Assembly: GCF_001315015.1 (NCBI RefSeq)
Contig: NZ_CP012917.1
Span: forward strand, 313,001-377,000
From: Azospirillum brasilense
GTDB taxonomy: Bacteria > Pseudomonadota > Alphaproteobacteria > Azospirillales > Azospirillaceae
Length of the DNA stretch: 64,000 nucleotides
Direction: 5' to 3'
Made by a program: the position numbers and the translations under genes. Positions 1 to 8,024 of this stretch are shown piece after piece. The stretch's first letter is position 1. Each line of letters begins with the position of its first letter. The notes beneath the pieces are model-generated. The model worked only from the letters and a program-made list of their open reading frames with translations, was not told the DNA's origin and made no database searches.

Positions 1-2
1 GC

Positions 3-1328
3 GTCGTCGCCGTGCGCGACATCCGTGAGCGCAAGCGGGCGGAGGAGCGCATCCGCCACATGGCGCACCACGACCTGCTGACCGGCCTGCCCAACCGCTC
101 CTTGTTTCTCGACCGGCTGAACGGCGCGCTGGCCAGCGCGGGTCGGGCACGGACTGGGGTGGCGGTGCTCTATCTGGATCTCGACCGTTTCAAGGCGGTG
201 AACGACCTGCTGGGCCACCCGGCGGGCGACCGGCTGTTGCAGGAGATGGCGCGCCGGATGCTGGAGGCGGTGCCCAGCCACGACACGGTGGCGCGGCTGA
301 GCGGCGACGAGTTCGCCGTGCTGCACCGCATCGCCCAGCCGGGCGAGGCGCTGGCCCTGGCCGACCGCCTGGTCAAGGCACTGGGCGTGCCCGCCGAATT
401 GGACGGCCAGCGGATGGTGGTCGGGGCGAGCATCGGCATCGCCCTGTTCCCCCAGGACGGCGGCGGGGCGGAAGCGCTGCTCCAGCACGCCGACACCGCG
501 CTCTACCGCGCCAAGTCGGAAGGGCGGGGCACCTTTCGCTTCTTCGAGGCGGAAATGGACGAGCGTCTGCAGGCCCGCCGCGGCCTGGAGCGCGACCTGC
601 GCCAGGCGCTGGTTGACGGCGCGCTCAACGTCCATTACCAGCCGCTGGAGGACTGTCGTACGCATCGTATCCTGGGCTTCGAGGCGCTGGTGCGCTGGAA
701 GCATCCGGAGCGCGGCATGATCCCGCCGTCGGAGTTCGTGCCGCTGGCCGAGGAGAGCGGGCTGGTGATGCAACTCGGCGAGTTCGTCCTGCGCACCGCC
801 TGCCGGGACGCCCGGAACTGGCCAGACGCGGTCAAGGTGGCGGTGAACCTGTCGCCGATCCAGTTCCGCCATTCCGACCTCTCGGCCACCATCCTCGGCA
901 TCCTGGAGGAAGAGGGACTGCCGCCGCACCGGCTGGAGATCGAGGTGACCGAGGGGGTGATGATCGACGACACCGAACGCGCCCTGGCGGCGCTGACCGC
1001 CCTGAAGGCCGCCGGGGTGCGCATCGCCCTGGATGATTTCGGCACGGGCTACTCCAGCCTCAGCTACCTTCAGAAATTCACCTTCGACAAGCTGAAGATC
1101 GACCGCTCCTTCGTCCAGCTGATGGCGGAGAACCGCGAGTCCCTGTCGATCATCCGCACCATCCTGGCCCTCGCGAAGAGCCTGGACATCGCCGTCACGG
1201 CGGAGGGCGTGGAGACGGAGGAGCAGCGGACCCTTTTGAAGAACGAGTCCTGCAACCAGCTCCAGGGTTATCTGATCGGGCGCCCGGTTCCGGCGTCCGA
1301 GCTGGCGCGCTTCTACGAGCCGGCGTGA
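3..1328 (+). CDS. GGDEF/EAL cyclic-di-GMP signalling protein, 5' end outside the window
   Basis: The reading frame is open from the first bases, so the N-terminus lies outside. The first residues (VRDIRERKRAEERI) look like the end of a PAS/PAC segment leading into the GGDEF domain, so an upstream PAS sensor is likely. The diguanylate cyclase signature reads SGDEF, and the position of the inhibitory RxxD site reads PSHD, so product inhibition there is probably lost. The EAL domain looks complete: FEALVRW, NLSPIQF, EVTEG, DDFGTGYSSL, KIDRSFV and AEGVET are all present, which are the metal-binding and catalytic positions of active phosphodiesterases. The protein is most likely a c-di-GMP phosphodiesterase; whether the cyclase half is active cannot be judged from sequence. 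No operon partner is visible downstream on this strand. Confidence 0.93.
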   Translation, partial: VVAVRDIRERKRAEERIRHMAHHDLLTGLPNRSLFLDRLNGALASAGRARTGVAVLYLDLDRFKAVNDLLGHPAGDRLLQEMARRMLEAVPSHDTVARLSGDEFAVLHRIAQPGEALALADRLVKALGVPAELDGQRMVVGASIGIALFPQDGGGAEALLQHADTALYRAKSEGRGTFRFFEAEMDERLQARRGLERDLRQALVDGALNVHYQPLEDCRTHRILGFEALVRWKHPERGMIPPSEFVPLAEESGLVMQLGEFVLRTACRDARNWPDAVKVAVNLSPIQFRHSDLSATILGILEEEGLPPHRLEIEVTEGVMIDDTERALAALTALKAAGVRIALDDFGTGYSSLSYLQKFTFDKLKIDRSFVQLMAENRESLSIIRTILALAKSLDIAVTAEGVETEEQRTLLKNESCNQLQGYLIGRPVPASELARFYEPA

Positions 1329-1377
1329 GGCGCCACTCCAGGCGCCATTCCGGACGTTTTTCGCGGCGTGGCGCGGG

Positions 1378-1542
1378 TCAGCGGATCTCGATGAGGTCCG
1401 TCAACTCGCGCACGACCAATTCCAGGCTGTCGGCCACGGCCTCGCACGACACCCGTTCCTCCGGGGTGGTGAAGTCGGCGGAGCGCAGGGTGGCGATCTG
1501 CTCCTTCAACCGGCCGATGTAGGCGATCAGCTTTTCTTCCAT
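1378..1542 (-). CDS. small acidic protein of unknown function (54 aa)
   Basis: An ATG-to-TGA frame encodes 54 residues beginning MEEKLIAYIGRLKEQIATL. Third codon positions are almost all G or C, as in neighbouring genes, which supports real coding. The sequence is predicted to be mostly helical, with heptad-like leucines and isoleucines in both halves, so it could form a short coiled coil or a two-helix dimer. The ribosome binding site is weak. It lies tail-to-tail with the GGDEF/EAL gene, about 50 bp away. I do not recognise a family. Confidence 0.6.
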   Translation of the reverse strand: MEEKLIAYIGRLKEQIATLRSADFTTPEERVSCEAVADSLELVVRELTDLIEIR

Positions 1543-1645
1543 GCCCGGACCCCGTGGTGCGAGAGGCTTCCCGCAACCATAACAGGCGAGCGGGGGCTTT
1601 GGCGCTCGAATTCTCCGCCCGCCGGACTGTGGGCCTGCGCCGCCA

Positions 1646-2158
1646 TCAGAGCGGCTTTCTCATGGCGCACCGCCGTGCAATGGGAAGCCCTGCCTGTCCC
1701 TCGGCCTGCAAAACCGCCTCCAGACGGGCGCCCAAATGGCCGTGATCCAATGTCATGAACCCAAGTCTCTGATAATAGGGCTCATTCCAGGGCACCTTTC
1801 TGAAGGTGGTCAAGGTCAGGGAAGAAACACCGTGGCGGATGGCATGGTGCTGAGCCGCGTCGATCAACGCCCGTCCGATGCCGCACCCCTGTTGATCTCG
1901 GTGGACAGCCACCTGCCAAATGTGAAGCGCGTCGGGGGTCACCTCCCCGTTCAGGAACGCCACGACTCCGCGTCCCTCCAACTCGGCGACGAAGGCAACG
2001 CCCGTCGCGATCAGGGCGCGATGCTGCGCCTCCGATTGGACATCGTCGTCGGCAATCCACTCCAGCCCGTCCGATTGCCGGAATATTTCACCGGAACTGC
2101 GCTCGATCTCCGGCAGGAGCGTCGCGTCGCGCTCGTTTGCCAATCTTATGCTTATCAT
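1646..2158 (-). CDS. GNAT-family N-acetyltransferase
   Basis: A 170-residue protein starting MISIRLANERDATLLPEIE, the usual first strand and helix of GNAT enzymes. The acetyl-CoA pyrophosphate loop is seen as QQGCGIGRALID (Q/R-x-x-G-x-G/A), followed by the motif B region ending YYQRLGF. The frame is open further upstream, but this ATG places the start exactly at the domain boundary. The family transfers acetyl groups to amines; the substrate cannot be told from the sequence. It stands alone on its strand, 115 bp downstream of the glycosyltransferase gene. Confidence 0.85.
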   Translation of the reverse strand: MISIRLANERDATLLPEIERSSGEIFRQSDGLEWIADDDVQSEAQHRALIATGVAFVAELEGRGVVAFLNGEVTPDALHIWQVAVHRDQQGCGIGRALIDAAQHHAIRHGVSSLTLTTFRKVPWNEPYYQRLGFMTLDHGHLGARLEAVLQAEGQAGLPIARRCAMRKPL

Positions 2159-2273
2159 GTGCGCCAAGAATTGACGGAGGCTACGCCCGCCATGGCCGAT
2201 CACCGTCATCGGCCATCCGGCCCCCGGTTCCTCCGGAGTGGAGAGGGGTGGTCGAGCGGAAGGCGCGAGCGGC

Positions 2274-3275
2274 TCATGAACGGATGAGCCCCTCAACCTC
2301 CTTGATCGCGGCATCGGCGGGAATGCGTTCCATCTCGCGACCGCCGAAGGCGGCGGCGGTCAGCACCGTCCCCCGTGTCACCTTGGGGCGCAGCTTCTCC
2401 GCGATGGTCGGGCCGTAGAGGGTCAGCAGCGGCACGTCTGCGAGGCCGAACAGGTGGCTGGTCCCGCTGTCGTTGGCGACCGCCGCCGCGCAACGCCGGG
2501 TCAGCGCGATGGTGCGCACCGGGGAATAGCGCGGCTCGGCCAGTTCGGCGTCCTGGAGCGGGAACAGCGCCTGCGGCACGGCGGCGCGCAGCCCGGGCAG
2601 CCAGTCCAGCTCCGCCGGGCCCAGGATGAAGACCGGCACCCGCCCGCCGGCGACCTGGGCGCGGGCCAGTTCCACGAAGCGTTCCAGCGGCCAGCATTTT
2701 ACCCGCTTGCCCGCCCCCGGCGCGATGGCGACGTAGCCCGGCCCGTCGGGCAGGACGGCGCGCGCCTCGGCCTCGGCCTCGGCCGGGATGGGAACGGCCA
2801 TGTCCAGGGGGGGGCGCCGCCCGCCGGCGACCTCCAGCAGGTCGAACAGGCGGTCCAGCACATGCCGCGGCTCCGTGTAGCCGGGCGGTGGGCGGCGGTC
2901 CGACAGGCGGTAGCCGGCGCAGGCCGAGACGAACACGTCGTGCCGCAGCCGCCGCGCCAGCAGCGTCCGCCAGGGCAGCGCCTGGGTGTCCAGCACCAGG
3001 GAGAAGCGGTCCTTGATGGGCATGGGCCTCAGCAGGCCGAGCGGGCTGCGCCCGATGCCGGTGTCGGCGCGGAACTCGTCGATCAGCCCGTCCATCATCG
3101 GGCGCAGCGTGGTCGCCAGATGGGTGCCTTCGGTGGTGATCCAGGTGATCCGGTGGTCCGGGAACAGCCCCCGCAGGGCGCGCACGAAGGGAATCTTGAT
3201 GAGCGCGTCACCGATCAGCTCGCCATGGGTGAAGACGGCGAGCGACGGGGAGCCGGCGCGGTCGTTTGCGGGCAT
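2274..3275 (-). CDS. glycosyltransferase family 9 (heptosyltransferase-like)
   Basis: A protein of about 333 residues with the two-lobed GT-B layout of ADP-heptose:LPS heptosyltransferases. The N-terminal half has the ELIGDALIKIPFVRALRGLF segment typical of the acceptor lobe. The C-terminal half has the APGAGKRVKCWPLERF donor-binding stretch and the NDSGTSHLFGLADVPLLTLYG loop, the family's D-[ST]-G-x-x-H site. The family adds sugars to lipopolysaccharide core or related acceptors on the cytoplasmic face of the inner membrane. The ATG at 3275 is preferred to a TTG nine codons upstream. No other LPS gene is nearby, so the sugar and acceptor are unknown. Confidence 0.88.
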   Translation of the reverse strand: MPANDRAGSPSLAVFTHGELIGDALIKIPFVRALRGLFPDHRITWITTEGTHLATTLRPMMDGLIDEFRADTGIGRSPLGLLRPMPIKDRFSLVLDTQALPWRTLLARRLRHDVFVSACAGYRLSDRRPPPGYTEPRHVLDRLFDLLEVAGGRRPPLDMAVPIPAEAEAEARAVLPDGPGYVAIAPGAGKRVKCWPLERFVELARAQVAGGRVPVFILGPAELDWLPGLRAAVPQALFPLQDAELAEPRYSPVRTIALTRRCAAAVANDSGTSHLFGLADVPLLTLYGPTIAEKLRPKVTRGTVLTAAAFGGREMERIPADAAIKEVEGLIRS

Positions 3276-3369
3276 GCGGAAGCCTTGGGAGGATGCGGCC
3301 AAGCGGACGCCGGACTATAGCGGCCCGCATCCGGCGGCGGAACCCTCCGCAAAGCCGCCGTCCTTCAAT

Positions 3370-3485
3370 CCCCTCTCCCCTCTGGGGAGAGGAAGGGTGA
3401 GGGGGTTGCGCTTTTGCCGAACGTGCCGCCGCGCGCAACCCCCTCACCGGCCCTGCGGGCCACCCTCTCCCCAGAGGGGAGAGGG
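3370..3485. repeat. GC-rich intergenic palindromic repeat, copy A
   Basis: Two arms, each itself a hairpin (CCCTCTCCCC...GGGGAGAGG), flank an inner inverted repeat (GTGAGGGGGTTGCGC against GCGCAACCCCCTCAC). It fills the gap between the glycosyltransferase start and the 3' end of the flagellar operon. It is the most diverged of six related elements in the window (others near 20.4, 30.7, 39.8, 45.1 and 59.7 kb). Confidence 0.75.
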
Positions 3486-3501
3486 CTGTGATGGAGCCGG
3501 C

Positions 3502-4029
3502 CTACAGTTCCGCGTTCAGGCCCGACGCCGACAGCTCGACCGGGCGCACGGCGTGGCCGGAAGGGGCGTAGAGGCCGTCGCTGGCCGCCTTCTCCAGCGC
3601 CACCAGAAGGCTGCGGTTGATCGACAGCACCGCCTTGCGCATAGCGACCAACCCGGCCGCGTTGTCGTTGATGGCGCGGTCCAGCCGCTCCACCCGCTCC
3701 AGGATCATCGCGCGCAGGTCGTCGTTCAGCCGCAGCGTGCCCGACTGTGCCTGGGTCATGATGCCGCCCAGACGGTCGGCCATCGCCTGCTTGCGCCGGG
3801 CGTAGACCTCCAGCCCCTCCAGATCGCCGGCGGCAAGCGCCGCCGTCTCCTCGTCGAGCAGGACGCTCAACTCCGCCACCGTGTCGAGGAACTCCGTCAT
3901 CACCACGGCGGTCGGCCCGTCGGCCAGCGCGGGGATCTCGGGCTCCGGAGCGGCGGCGGGCGCGGCGTCCTCGACCGGCTTGGCGTCGGGGGCGAATTCG
4001 CGGATCAGGTCCTTGAAACGGCGGCTCAT
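3502..4029 (-). CDS. flgN: FlgN-like flagellar export chaperone
   Basis: A 175-residue, mostly helical protein with an alanine/proline-rich N-terminal stretch and a helical region (about residues 45-150) resembling FlgN, the chaperone that escorts FlgK and FlgL to the flagellar export gate. The assignment rests on size, helical character and on being last in an operon that also encodes FlgK and FlgL; sequence similarity in this family is low. Its ATG overlaps the TGA of the FlgJ-like gene (ATGA), indicating translational coupling. Confidence 0.65.
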   Translation of the reverse strand: MSRRFKDLIREFAPDAKPVEDAAPAAAPEPEIPALADGPTAVVMTEFLDTVAELSVLLDEETAALAAGDLEGLEVYARRKQAMADRLGGIMTQAQSGTLRLNDDLRAMILERVERLDRAINDNAAGLVAMRKAVLSINRSLLVALEKAASDGLYAPSGHAVRPVELSASGLNAEL

Positions 4030-4331
4030 CCCTTGGTTCCTTCGCTCGTCTGGCCGTAGAGGCGGGCCACGTCGGCTTCGACCATGCGGCCGATGCCCAG
4101 GGTGCCGGCCTCGGCGATCGCCTTGCCGTATTCCTGGAGCATGAAGCTGCGCCACGTCCGCTCGCCCTGGCCGCCGCCGAAGGCGCTGCCGGTCTCGATG
4201 CCGGCGAACATGGATTCCAGCATCTGCCCGACCATCAGCGCCTCGAACTCCTGCCCGGCCTTTTCGGCGGCCCGGTTTTGAGTGGCGGGCTTCGCGGCTT
4301 GGGTGGTTGTGGAAAGGGGGGAGATGTCCAT
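4026..4331 (-). CDS. flgJ: FlgJ-type rod-binding protein, without muramidase domain
   Basis: A 101-residue protein matching the N-terminal rod-binding domain of FlgJ (AGQEFEALMVGQMLESMFAG, then YGKAIAEAGTLGIGRMV). The C-terminal peptidoglycan hydrolase domain of enteric FlgJ is absent, as is usual in alphaproteobacteria, where a separate hydrolase does that job. It acts in the periplasm as a rod-assembly scaffold. It lies 24 bp after flgI and overlaps the FlgN-like gene by 4 bp. Confidence 0.88.
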   Translation of the reverse strand: MDISPLSTTTQAAKPATQNRAAEKAGQEFEALMVGQMLESMFAGIETGSAFGGGQGERTWRSFMLQEYGKAIAEAGTLGIGRMVEADVARLYGQTSEGTKG

Positions 4332-4355
4332 CGTGTCGTCGTCCGGCCGGAGGTG

Positions 4356-5507
4356 TCAGATGATTTCCAGATCGGCGTGCAGCGCGCCCGCCGCCTTGAT
4401 CGCCTGGAGGATGGCGACCATGTCGCGGGGCCCGACGCCCAGCGCGTTCAGCCCGTTGACGAGCTGCTGCAGGCTGACGTTGCCGCCAATGGTGACGAAT
4501 TGGCGCCCGTTGCCCTCCTGCACCTGCACGTCGGTGCGCGGCACCACCACCGTCTGCCCGTCGGAGAAGGGCTGAGGCTGCGACACCTGGGGCGTCTCCA
4601 CCACGCGGACGGTCAGGTTGCCCTGGGTGATGGCGACGCGGCTGATGCGCACGTCGTCGCCGATGACCACGGTGCCGCTGCGCTCGTCGACCACCACCCG
4701 CGCGATGCCGTCCGGGCGCACGGTGAGCTGCTCGATGTCGCCGATCAGCCGGGCGACCGCGCCGGTGTAGCGGGGCGGGATGCGGACGTCGACGGTGGTC
4801 GCGTCCAACACATGGACGGCGCTGCTGCCCAGCCGCACCGCCACCGCGTCGGCGATGCGGTTGGCGGTGGTGAAGTCGGGGTTGCGCAGGGCCATGCGAA
4901 CGGCGGTCGTCTCGTCCAGCGCGAATTTCAGCTCGCGCTCGACGATGGCACCGTTGGCGATGCGGGCGCTGGTCGGCACGCCCTTGGTCACGTTGGCGGC
5001 CACTCCGCCCGCCGAGAAGCCGCTGACCGACAGCGACCCCTGGGCCACGGCGTAGGCCTGCCCGTCGGCGCCCAGCAGCGGCGTGACCAGCAGCGTGCCG
5101 CCGAGCAGGCTGGTGGCGTCGCCGAGAGCCGACACGGTGATGTCGATGGTCGTGCCCTGGCGGGCGAAGGGCGGCAGCGAGGCCGTGACCATCACCGCCG
5201 CGGCGTTGCGGGTGCGCAGCACCTCGTCGCGGGTGTTGATGCCCAGCCGCTCCAGCATGCCCTTCAGGCTCTGCTCGGTGAAGGGCGTGTTGATGAGCCG
5301 GTCGCCCGAGCCGTTCAGCCCGACCACGAGGCCGTAGCCGATGAGCTGGTTGCGGCGCACCCCGTCGAAGGTGACGAGATCCTTCACCCGCGTCTGGGCC
5401 AGCCCATCGCCCGCCATGGCGGCGGCACCCAGCAGGCAGGCCGCGGCCAGCGCTGCCACGCGGAGGGCTCGGCGGATCGGACCTTGCTTCATCAGACCGT
5501 CTTTCAT
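4356..5507 (-). CDS. flgI: flagellar P-ring protein FlgI
   Basis: A 383-residue protein with a Sec signal peptide (basic start, then ALRVAALAAACLLGAAAMAG, with a likely cut near GLA-Q) and the FlgI hallmark RVKDLVTFDGVRRNQLIGYG followed by GLNGSGD. FlgI forms the periplasmic P ring around the flagellar rod. Length is normal for the family. A second ATG five codons in (5492) could be the true start. It lies 25 bp after flgL and 24 bp before flgJ in the same operon. Confidence 0.97.
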   Translation of the reverse strand: MKDGLMKQGPIRRALRVAALAAACLLGAAAMAGDGLAQTRVKDLVTFDGVRRNQLIGYGLVVGLNGSGDRLINTPFTEQSLKGMLERLGINTRDEVLRTRNAAAVMVTASLPPFARQGTTIDITVSALGDATSLLGGTLLVTPLLGADGQAYAVAQGSLSVSGFSAGGVAANVTKGVPTSARIANGAIVERELKFALDETTAVRMALRNPDFTTANRIADAVAVRLGSSAVHVLDATTVDVRIPPRYTGAVARLIGDIEQLTVRPDGIARVVVDERSGTVVIGDDVRISRVAITQGNLTVRVVETPQVSQPQPFSDGQTVVVPRTDVQVQEGNGRQFVTIGGNVSLQQLVNGLNALGVGPRDMVAILQAIKAAGALHADLEII

Positions 5508-5532
5508 CGTCCCGCAGGGAGGCCGTGCCGTC

Positions 5533-6597
5533 CTACAGGTAATTGGTCAGGCTCATCCGGGCGATGCGGGCGGTAGCCGCCGCGGTCGCCTCGATCTGCA
5601 CTTCGAGCTGGTTCATGCGCAGGCTGGCCTCCGCCGGATCGACGCTTTCCATCGCGTCGAGCTGGTCGTTGAGGACGCGGAGCTGCGTCGTGTTCATCGC
5701 CGCGATGTCGTCGAGCTGGGCGCGGTGGATGCCCAGCTGCGCGGTGGCGTCGCGCACCCCCTCGATGCCGCCCGACACCTTGGCGACCGCCGCCTCCATG
5801 TAGGGCTTGTAGGCGTCCAGCGGCAGCTGGCTGGTGTCGATGCTGGCCAGCATGTAGAGGCCCTGGAGCAGGTCCCGCACGGCCGGGTCGTTGCCCTGGA
5901 TGCCGTAGGGGATCTCGGTCGTGCGGTCGAGCCGGGCGCTGAGGCGCGGCGCGGTCGTGGGCGCCCCCTGATAGAACCCGCCCTCGAAGCTGAGCGGCGA
6001 GGCCGACGGTGCGGCGAACAGGTCGTCCAGCGCCGCCACGGCGGCGGCGGTCTCGGTCGGGGTCTGCGGCGATGACGTGCCTCCGGTGGCCGCGGCGATG
6101 GTGTCCTGCACGATCTGGATGGGCGAGGGCAGGCCGGAGTCGTCGCCCTGCACGGCGCGCATGGGGGCGGCCTTCACCTCCACCCCGCCGAACAGGTAGC
6201 CGTTGCCGGAGGAGGCGTTGAGCATGCCCACCACCTGCTCCAGCATGGCGCGGGCCCGCACCTGGAGCGAGCTGCCGGTGGGCGAGGGCTGGCCCAGCCC
6301 GACCGAGGCGGCGGCCAGAACGTCCTGCCCGGCGGACAGGATGTTGGTCAGCGCGCTGTCCATGGTGCCCAGCCGTCCCTGCAGCAAGGCGGTGGATTTC
6401 AGGGTTTGGTCGGTCTCGTCATAGAGGTTGCGCAGCGCGATGGCCTGACCGGTGCGCGCGCCCAGCGCCTTGGCGACGTCGAAATGCTTGCCGCTGGCGA
6501 TCTCGTCGTTGTTGCGCAGCCGTTCGAGCTGAAGCTCGGTGTTGGCGGTCTGCAGGCGCTTGGAAAGGCCGAGGGTGGAGACGGCGTTGTAGAGCAT
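5533..6597 (-). CDS. flgL: flagellar hook-filament junction protein FlgL
   Basis: A 354-residue flagellin-fold protein. The N-terminal helix (LQTANTELQLERLRNNDEIASGK) and the C-terminal helix (MNQLEVQIEATAAATARIAR) are the paired coiled-coil ends that pack in the filament core. Its place directly after flgK, with only 4 bp between, supports FlgL rather than flagellin. It links the hook to the filament. Confidence 0.92.
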   Translation of the reverse strand: MLYNAVSTLGLSKRLQTANTELQLERLRNNDEIASGKHFDVAKALGARTGQAIALRNLYDETDQTLKSTALLQGRLGTMDSALTNILSAGQDVLAAASVGLGQPSPTGSSLQVRARAMLEQVVGMLNASSGNGYLFGGVEVKAAPMRAVQGDDSGLPSPIQIVQDTIAAATGGTSSPQTPTETAAAVAALDDLFAAPSASPLSFEGGFYQGAPTTAPRLSARLDRTTEIPYGIQGNDPAVRDLLQGLYMLASIDTSQLPLDAYKPYMEAAVAKVSGGIEGVRDATAQLGIHRAQLDDIAAMNTTQLRVLNDQLDAMESVDPAEASLRMNQLEVQIEATAAATARIARMSLTNYL

Positions 6598-6601
6598 GGC
6601 G

Positions 6602-7999
6602 TCAGTTCCGGATCTGGAGCAGCGTGTCGAGCATCCGCCCGGCGGCCTGGAGCACCTGGGCGCTGGCGCCGTAGCTCTGCTCGATCAGCAGCAGCTTCTG
6701 CATTTCGTCGTCGACGTTCACGCCGTCGCGGTTGAGCCGCGCCGATTGCAGCGCGTCGGCGCTGATCTTGCGGGTCTTCATCTCGGACTCGGCGGTGGTG
6801 CGGTAGCCCTGCTGGGTGGAGACCATGCCGGTGGCGTAATCGCCCAGCGTGGCCGAGGAGGGCAGGTCCGCCGCGGCGAAGCTGCGGGTGGCGGAAAAGG
6901 CGTTCAGGAAGCGGTCGATCTGCGTGGTGTCGCCCGACGCCAGCGGAGCGCCCGCCTGGACGCCGCTCTGCATCATCCATGGGTTGCTTCGCACGCTGCC
7001 GTTGACGGCGATGCGCGAGGCCAGCCCTTCCGTCGTGCCGTAGGCGGCGCCGGCGTCGGTGAACAGGCCGGGCTGGGTGGGGTCGGCCTCCGCCGCCTGG
7101 AACTGCTGGACGATGCCCGCCGCCAGCTCGTCGAGCTGGGCCAGCGCCCGCGGCATGTCCTGGTGGGCGGTCTGGACATAGCCCATGATGCGCCCGCTCT
7201 GGATGTCCTGGTCCGGGTTGTCGGAGATGATCTTGCCGCCGGCCACCAGATCGCCGCCGACGAGCTGAAGCGGCTGGGCGCCCGCCGGCAGCTCACGGTC
7301 GAGCAGCGTCTGGCCGTTGCGGGTCATCACCACCACCTCCCCGCTTTCGCGGGTGTGGATGCGGATGCCGATCTCGCTCGACACCTGATCGAGCAGCCGG
7401 TCGCGCTCGTCCATCAGGTCGCCGGTCTCGGCGCCCTTGGCCTTCTGGGTGGCGATGGCGCTGTTCAGCTCCCCGATGCGGACGAGCGAGCGGTTGACCT
7501 CGTCGACGGAGGACTGGAGCCGCGCCTTGGCGTCGTTCTGCACGGTGATGGCCGCGGCGGCGGTGTCATGCAGGCGGCGCACCAGCGATTCCGCGGAATC
7601 CACCACGGCGGTGCGCGCCGCCTCGTTGTCCGCCTGGTTGCGGAGCTGGCTGAAGGACTGCTGGAGTTTCGCCAGCGCGGTGGAGACGGACCGCTCGTCC
7701 TGCGGCTGGCCCAGCGCCGTGGCGTAGTCGGCCAGCGCCGAGGCGCGGGTTTCCTGCGCGGTGTACCGGCTCTGCTCGAACCGGGCGTCGCGGATCAGGA
7801 ACTCGTCCACGCTGCGCAGCACGCCGTCGACGCGCACGCCCTGGCCGCGCCCGCCGCTGATCGCGGTGGAGACGGCCAGATCCTTGCGGACGAAGCCCGC
7901 GGTGGTGGCGTTGGTGATGTTGTGCGAGACCAGCGCGGCTTGCTGCTGGGTCGCGCGCAGCCCGGACAGGGCGGCGCTGAGGGCCAGTTGGAGGCTCAT
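6602..7999 (-). CDS. flgK: flagellar hook-associated protein FlgK
   Basis: A 465-residue protein starting with the conserved hook-protein N-terminus (LSGLRATQQQAALVSHNITN) and ending with the matching C-terminal helix (LLLIEQSYGASAQVLQA). FlgK is the first hook-filament junction protein, exported through the flagellar type III system. It is short for the family but complete at both ends. It lies 25 bp after flgE and 4 bp before flgL. Confidence 0.96.
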   Translation of the reverse strand: MSLQLALSAALSGLRATQQQAALVSHNITNATTAGFVRKDLAVSTAISGGRGQGVRVDGVLRSVDEFLIRDARFEQSRYTAQETRASALADYATALGQPQDERSVSTALAKLQQSFSQLRNQADNEAARTAVVDSAESLVRRLHDTAAAAITVQNDAKARLQSSVDEVNRSLVRIGELNSAIATQKAKGAETGDLMDERDRLLDQVSSEIGIRIHTRESGEVVVMTRNGQTLLDRELPAGAQPLQLVGGDLVAGGKIISDNPDQDIQSGRIMGYVQTAHQDMPRALAQLDELAAGIVQQFQAAEADPTQPGLFTDAGAAYGTTEGLASRIAVNGSVRSNPWMMQSGVQAGAPLASGDTTQIDRFLNAFSATRSFAAADLPSSATLGDYATGMVSTQQGYRTTAESEMKTRKISADALQSARLNRDGVNVDDEMQKLLLIEQSYGASAQVLQAAGRMLDTLLQIRN

Positions 8000-8024
8000 G
8001 GCGGGCTATCCCCTTTCCCGTCCG

